Position numbers and translations under genes: made by a program. Shown here piece by piece: positions 6,414 to 8,028 of a stretch of 8,028 bases of DNA. The stretch lies in the NCBI GenBank assembly GCA_030838025.1, contig JAUTXM010000257.1, forward strand, positions 1-8,028, given 5' to 3'. Origin of the DNA: Acidimicrobiaceae bacterium. GTDB taxonomy: Bacteria; Actinomycetota; Acidimicrobiia; Acidimicrobiales; Palsa-688. The stretch's first letter is position 1; each line of letters starts with the position of its first letter. Below the pieces are notes generated by a model, which saw nothing but the letters and a program-made list of their open reading frames with translations, was not told where the DNA came from and searched no databases.

Positions 6414-6488
6414 TGGTGCGCCCCCCGGGATTTGAACCCGGAACCTGCGGATTAAGAGTCCGTTGCTCTGCCGTTGAGCTAGAGGCGC
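6414..6488 (-). tRNA. tRNA-Lys (anticodon CTT)
   Basis: The minus strand folds as a complete tRNA. The acceptor stem GCGCCTC pairs with GGGGCGC (one G-T), the D-arm contains AGCTCAACGGCAGAGC, the anticodon loop CTCTTAA reads CTT (Lys), and the T-arm holds GGTTC in the stem region. The T-loop appears as TTCAAAT. A discriminator A and an encoded CCA follow. The outermost anticodon-stem pair is A-C, a mismatch. Its 3' end points towards the accessory region, which makes it a plausible integration site. Confidence 0.95.
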
Positions 6489-6527
6489 GTGGTGATGTCG
6501 GAGGGGCGAGGTTACCCGCCGCTCCAG

Positions 6528-6602
6528 GGTGACCGAGGGGACTTGAACCCCCGACCTCCAGGGCCACAACCTGGCGCTCTAACCAACTGAGCTACGGCCA
6601 CC
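6528..6602 (-). tRNA. tRNA-His (anticodon GTG)
   Basis: The acceptor stem GTGGCCG pairs with CGGTCAC, the D-arm is AGCTCAGTTGGTTAGAGC, the anticodon loop TTGTGGC reads GTG (His), and the T-loop is TTCAAGT. The extra 5' G (6602) opposite discriminator C (6528) is the G-1:C73 identity pair peculiar to tRNA-His. No CCA is encoded (CTG follows), so it is added after transcription, unlike the neighbouring tRNA-Lys. The two tRNAs lie 39 bases apart in the same direction, His first, and are probably cotranscribed. Confidence 0.95.
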
Positions 6603-6631
6603 ACGGGCCCCTCAGCATGCCACGCCGACCG

Positions 6632-6648
6632 GGGGTCCTGGCGACCCC
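6632..6648 (-). terminator. possible terminator hairpin just after hppD
   Basis: GGGGTC and GACCCC form a perfect 6-bp GC stem with a 5-base loop, beginning 6 bases beyond the hppD stop on the minus strand. No T-tract follows. It may separate hppD from the tRNA transcription unit downstream. Confidence 0.35.
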
Positions 6649-6654
6649 AAACTC

Positions 6655-7770
6655 TCACAGGTGTCCGCGCCGCTCCTGGGCCCGCTCGATGGCCTCGAAC
6701 AAGGCCTTGAAGTTGCCCGCCCCGAACCCCGTGGCGCCCTCCCGCTGGATGATCTCGAAGAACACCGTCGGCCGGTCGGAGACGTTCTCGGTGAAGATTT
6801 GCAGCAGGTATCCGTCTTGGTCGCGGTCGACCAAGATGCCCAGCTCCTGCAGCGCACCCCACGGTACGTCGATCCCGGACAGGCGGGAGCGGGCATCCTC
6901 GTAGTACGTGTCGGGCACGGTCAGGAACCGCACCCCCCGGCTTCGAAGCGCCTTCACCGATGCCACGATGTCGTCGGTCGCGAGGGCGATGTGCTGCACC
7001 CCGGGGCTCCCATAACACTCGAGGTATTCCTGGATCTGGCTCTTGCGGGGCCCGTCCGCCGGTTCGTTGATCGGCAGCACCACCCGCGACCCGTCCCACA
7101 CGACGGTCGACATGAGCGCCGAGTACTGGGTCGAGATCTGGGCGTCGTCGAAGTGGACCATCTCCTCGAACCCGAGGGTTCCGCGGTAGAAGTCGACCCA
7201 GCGGTCCAGCGCCCCGCGGTACACGTTGGCCACCACGTGGTCGATCAGGCGCAGGTCGACGGGCGGTCCGCCCGGTGACGGCGGCAGCAGCGCCGCCTCG
7301 GCGCTGAAACCAGGCAGGAACGCCCCCATATACGCCGACCGTTCCACGAAGGTGTGCTGCGTGTCCCCGTAGATGGCGATGGTGGCGCGTGTCACCTTGC
7401 CCGAGTCGTCTTCCTCGGTCCACGGGGGGATGACGCCCACGGCGCCGCGAGCCAGGGCCGCGTCATACGCCGCGGTGGCCGACGACACCCGGATGGCGAG
7501 GTCGCGAACGCCGTCGCCGTGCGCCCGGACGTGGTCGGCGATCGGCGACGCCGGCCCGAGGGCCGCGGTGATGACGAACCGGATGGCCCCCTGCTCGAGG
7601 ACGTAGGACGCACGCTCGGCGCAGCCCGTTTCCGGCCCGGCGTAGGCCACGATGTCGAACCCGAAGGCCGAGGCCAGCCACCCCGAGAAGGCCCGGGCGT
7701 TGCCGACCCACAGCTCGAGGTAGTCCCACCCCTGGAAGTACCGAGCCGGCGCCCGGGTGGGCAGGATCAT
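6655..7770 (-). CDS. hppD: 4-hydroxyphenylpyruvate dioxygenase
   Basis: This Fe(II) enzyme turns 4-hydroxyphenylpyruvate into homogentisate with O2 in cytoplasmic tyrosine breakdown (EC 1.13.11.27). From ATG 7770 the product has 371 residues, normal for bacteria. The N-terminal VOC-like domain (DYLELWVGNARAF, AYAGPETG) ends at HTFVERSAYMGAFLPGF. The catalytic domain carries the iron ligands H178 (LIDHVVANV), H260 (GVQHIALATDDI) and E339 (FFEIIQREG); their spacing matches characterised enzymes. LPINEP, SQIQEYLE, DGYLLQIFTE, GFGAGNFKALFEAIE and the C-terminal helix are all present, which argues against hydroxymandelate synthase. ATG 7770 is preferred because GAGG lies 5 bases upstream and homology begins there. 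The frame stays open to ATG 7956, which would add 62 low-complexity residues. No other tyrosine-catabolic gene is in the window. Confidence 0.97.
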   Translation of the reverse strand: MILPTRAPARYFQGWDYLELWVGNARAFSGWLASAFGFDIVAYAGPETGCAERASYVLEQGAIRFVITAALGPASPIADHVRAHGDGVRDLAIRVSSATAAYDAALARGAVGVIPPWTEEDDSGKVTRATIAIYGDTQHTFVERSAYMGAFLPGFSAEAALLPPSPGGPPVDLRLIDHVVANVYRGALDRWVDFYRGTLGFEEMVHFDDAQISTQYSALMSTVVWDGSRVVLPINEPADGPRKSQIQEYLECYGSPGVQHIALATDDIVASVKALRSRGVRFLTVPDTYYEDARSRLSGIDVPWGALQELGILVDRDQDGYLLQIFTENVSDRPTVFFEIIQREGATGFGAGNFKALFEAIERAQERRGHL

Positions 7771-7843
7771 CGTCGCCTCGTCAACGGTCTCACCCGTCCC
7801 GGCGACACCAAAAAATGTCCCCGCGCCATCCCACCGCCCGACC

Positions 7844-7879
7844 GCCTCAGCCTCAACCTCAACTTCAGCCTCAACCTCA
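7844..7879. repeat. hexanucleotide tandem repeat upstream of hppD
   Basis: Six consecutive units of the form RCYTCA (GCCTCA, GCCTCA, ACCTCA, ACTTCA, GCCTCA, ACCTCA on +) lie 74-109 bases upstream of the preferred hppD start. On the minus strand they read as alternating TGAGGY units. In the upstream extension of the hppD frame they would encode an acidic EVEAEVEVEAE-like run. Such repeats can change copy number by slippage without shifting the frame. Confidence 0.75.
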
Positions 7880-7952
7880 GCCGCTACCGGAGGCGCCCAC
7901 TCAGCAGCCCGGCGGGGCGAGGTTGTTTCGGGCCACACCGACGCACGAGCTC

Positions 7953-8027
7953 TCATGGCATGGACCGCCCTGCGAGGTGATCGGCCCAGAGCCCGTCCCA
8001 GAAGGCTTGAACCCCATCGAGCATGTC
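7953..8027 (-). CDS. possible C-terminal end of an unidentified gene
   Basis: A frame open from the window edge to TGA 7955-7953 gives 24 residues, containing MLDGVQAFWDGLWADHL. The composition (Trp, Asp, Leu, GC-rich third positions) looks protein-like, but the segment is too short to assign to a family. Its stop overlaps ATG 7956 as ATGA; that ATG is the start of the extended hppD frame, which would be translational coupling if both are real. Confidence 0.35.
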   Translation of the reverse strand, partial: DMLDGVQAFWDGLWADHLAGRSMP

Positions 8028-8028
8028 A

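Noticed and set aside
6145..6569. Minus-strand frames running through the tRNA genes
   Set aside because: They contain tRNA-derived pseudo-peptides (for example QVPGSNPGG), a common annotation artefact; tRNA structure explains the sequence.
6512..7423. Minus-strand frame of 303 codons over hppD
   Set aside because: Gly/Arg-rich shadow of hppD that ends inside tRNA-His.
6655..7770. hppD as hydroxymandelate synthase
   Set aside because: The LPINEP, SQIQEYLE and C-terminal helix motifs follow genuine HPPD, and no glycopeptide biosynthesis gene is nearby.
1..8028. CRISPR array
   Set aside because: No regularly spaced direct repeats of 24-37 bases; the short repeats at 6324-6356 and 7844-7879 have the wrong size and spacing.

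Overview
The window reads as high-GC actinobacterial chromosome (Actinomycetota; I would not name a genus). Supporting signs are GC-rich codon use in hppD and the toxin-antitoxin pair, a BTAD-type regulator end, a LuxR-type regulator relic of a style common in actinomycetes, and a large pentapeptide/beta-helix membrane protein of a type mainly known from Streptomyces and relatives.

Layout. 1-117 is the tail of a BTAD (SARP-like) regulator on +. 118-1190 is decayed DNA: a probable PIN-toxin relic on + (327-542), a stretch with nothing recognisable, and a clearly broken LuxR-family regulator on - (888-1188). 1237-3669 is the main accessory gene: an 810-residue cytoplasmic beta-helix protein with a C-terminal two-helix membrane module, probably leaderless, and visibly less GC-rich than its surroundings. 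3806-4281 is an IS630-family transposase relic with at least four frameshifts (-). 4632-5213 (-) holds a frameshifted VOC (glyoxalase-fold) gene whose 3' end is joined out of frame to the C-terminus of a probable PPOX/flavin-reductase-type gene. 5470-6215 (-) is an intact-looking RHH antitoxin/PIN toxin operon. 6414-6602 (-) holds tRNA-His and tRNA-Lys. 6655-7770 (-) is hppD, 4-hydroxyphenylpyruvate dioxygenase. 7953-8027 (-) may be the tail of a further gene.

Interpretation. The right end (hppD, tRNAs) looks like stable core chromosome. From the 3' end of tRNA-Lys leftwards nearly everything is accessory or broken: toxin-antitoxin pair, truncated genes, transposase relic, regulator relics, and one large intact membrane protein. 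This fits an old, eroding integration region beside a tRNA, though no attachment-site duplication was found. Within it, the intact genes are the 810-residue beta-helix/pore-like protein and the toxin-antitoxin pair. Function of the former is unknown; its pore-like C-terminus, with a potassium-channel-filter-like position reading MVGFPP, is the most interesting item here.
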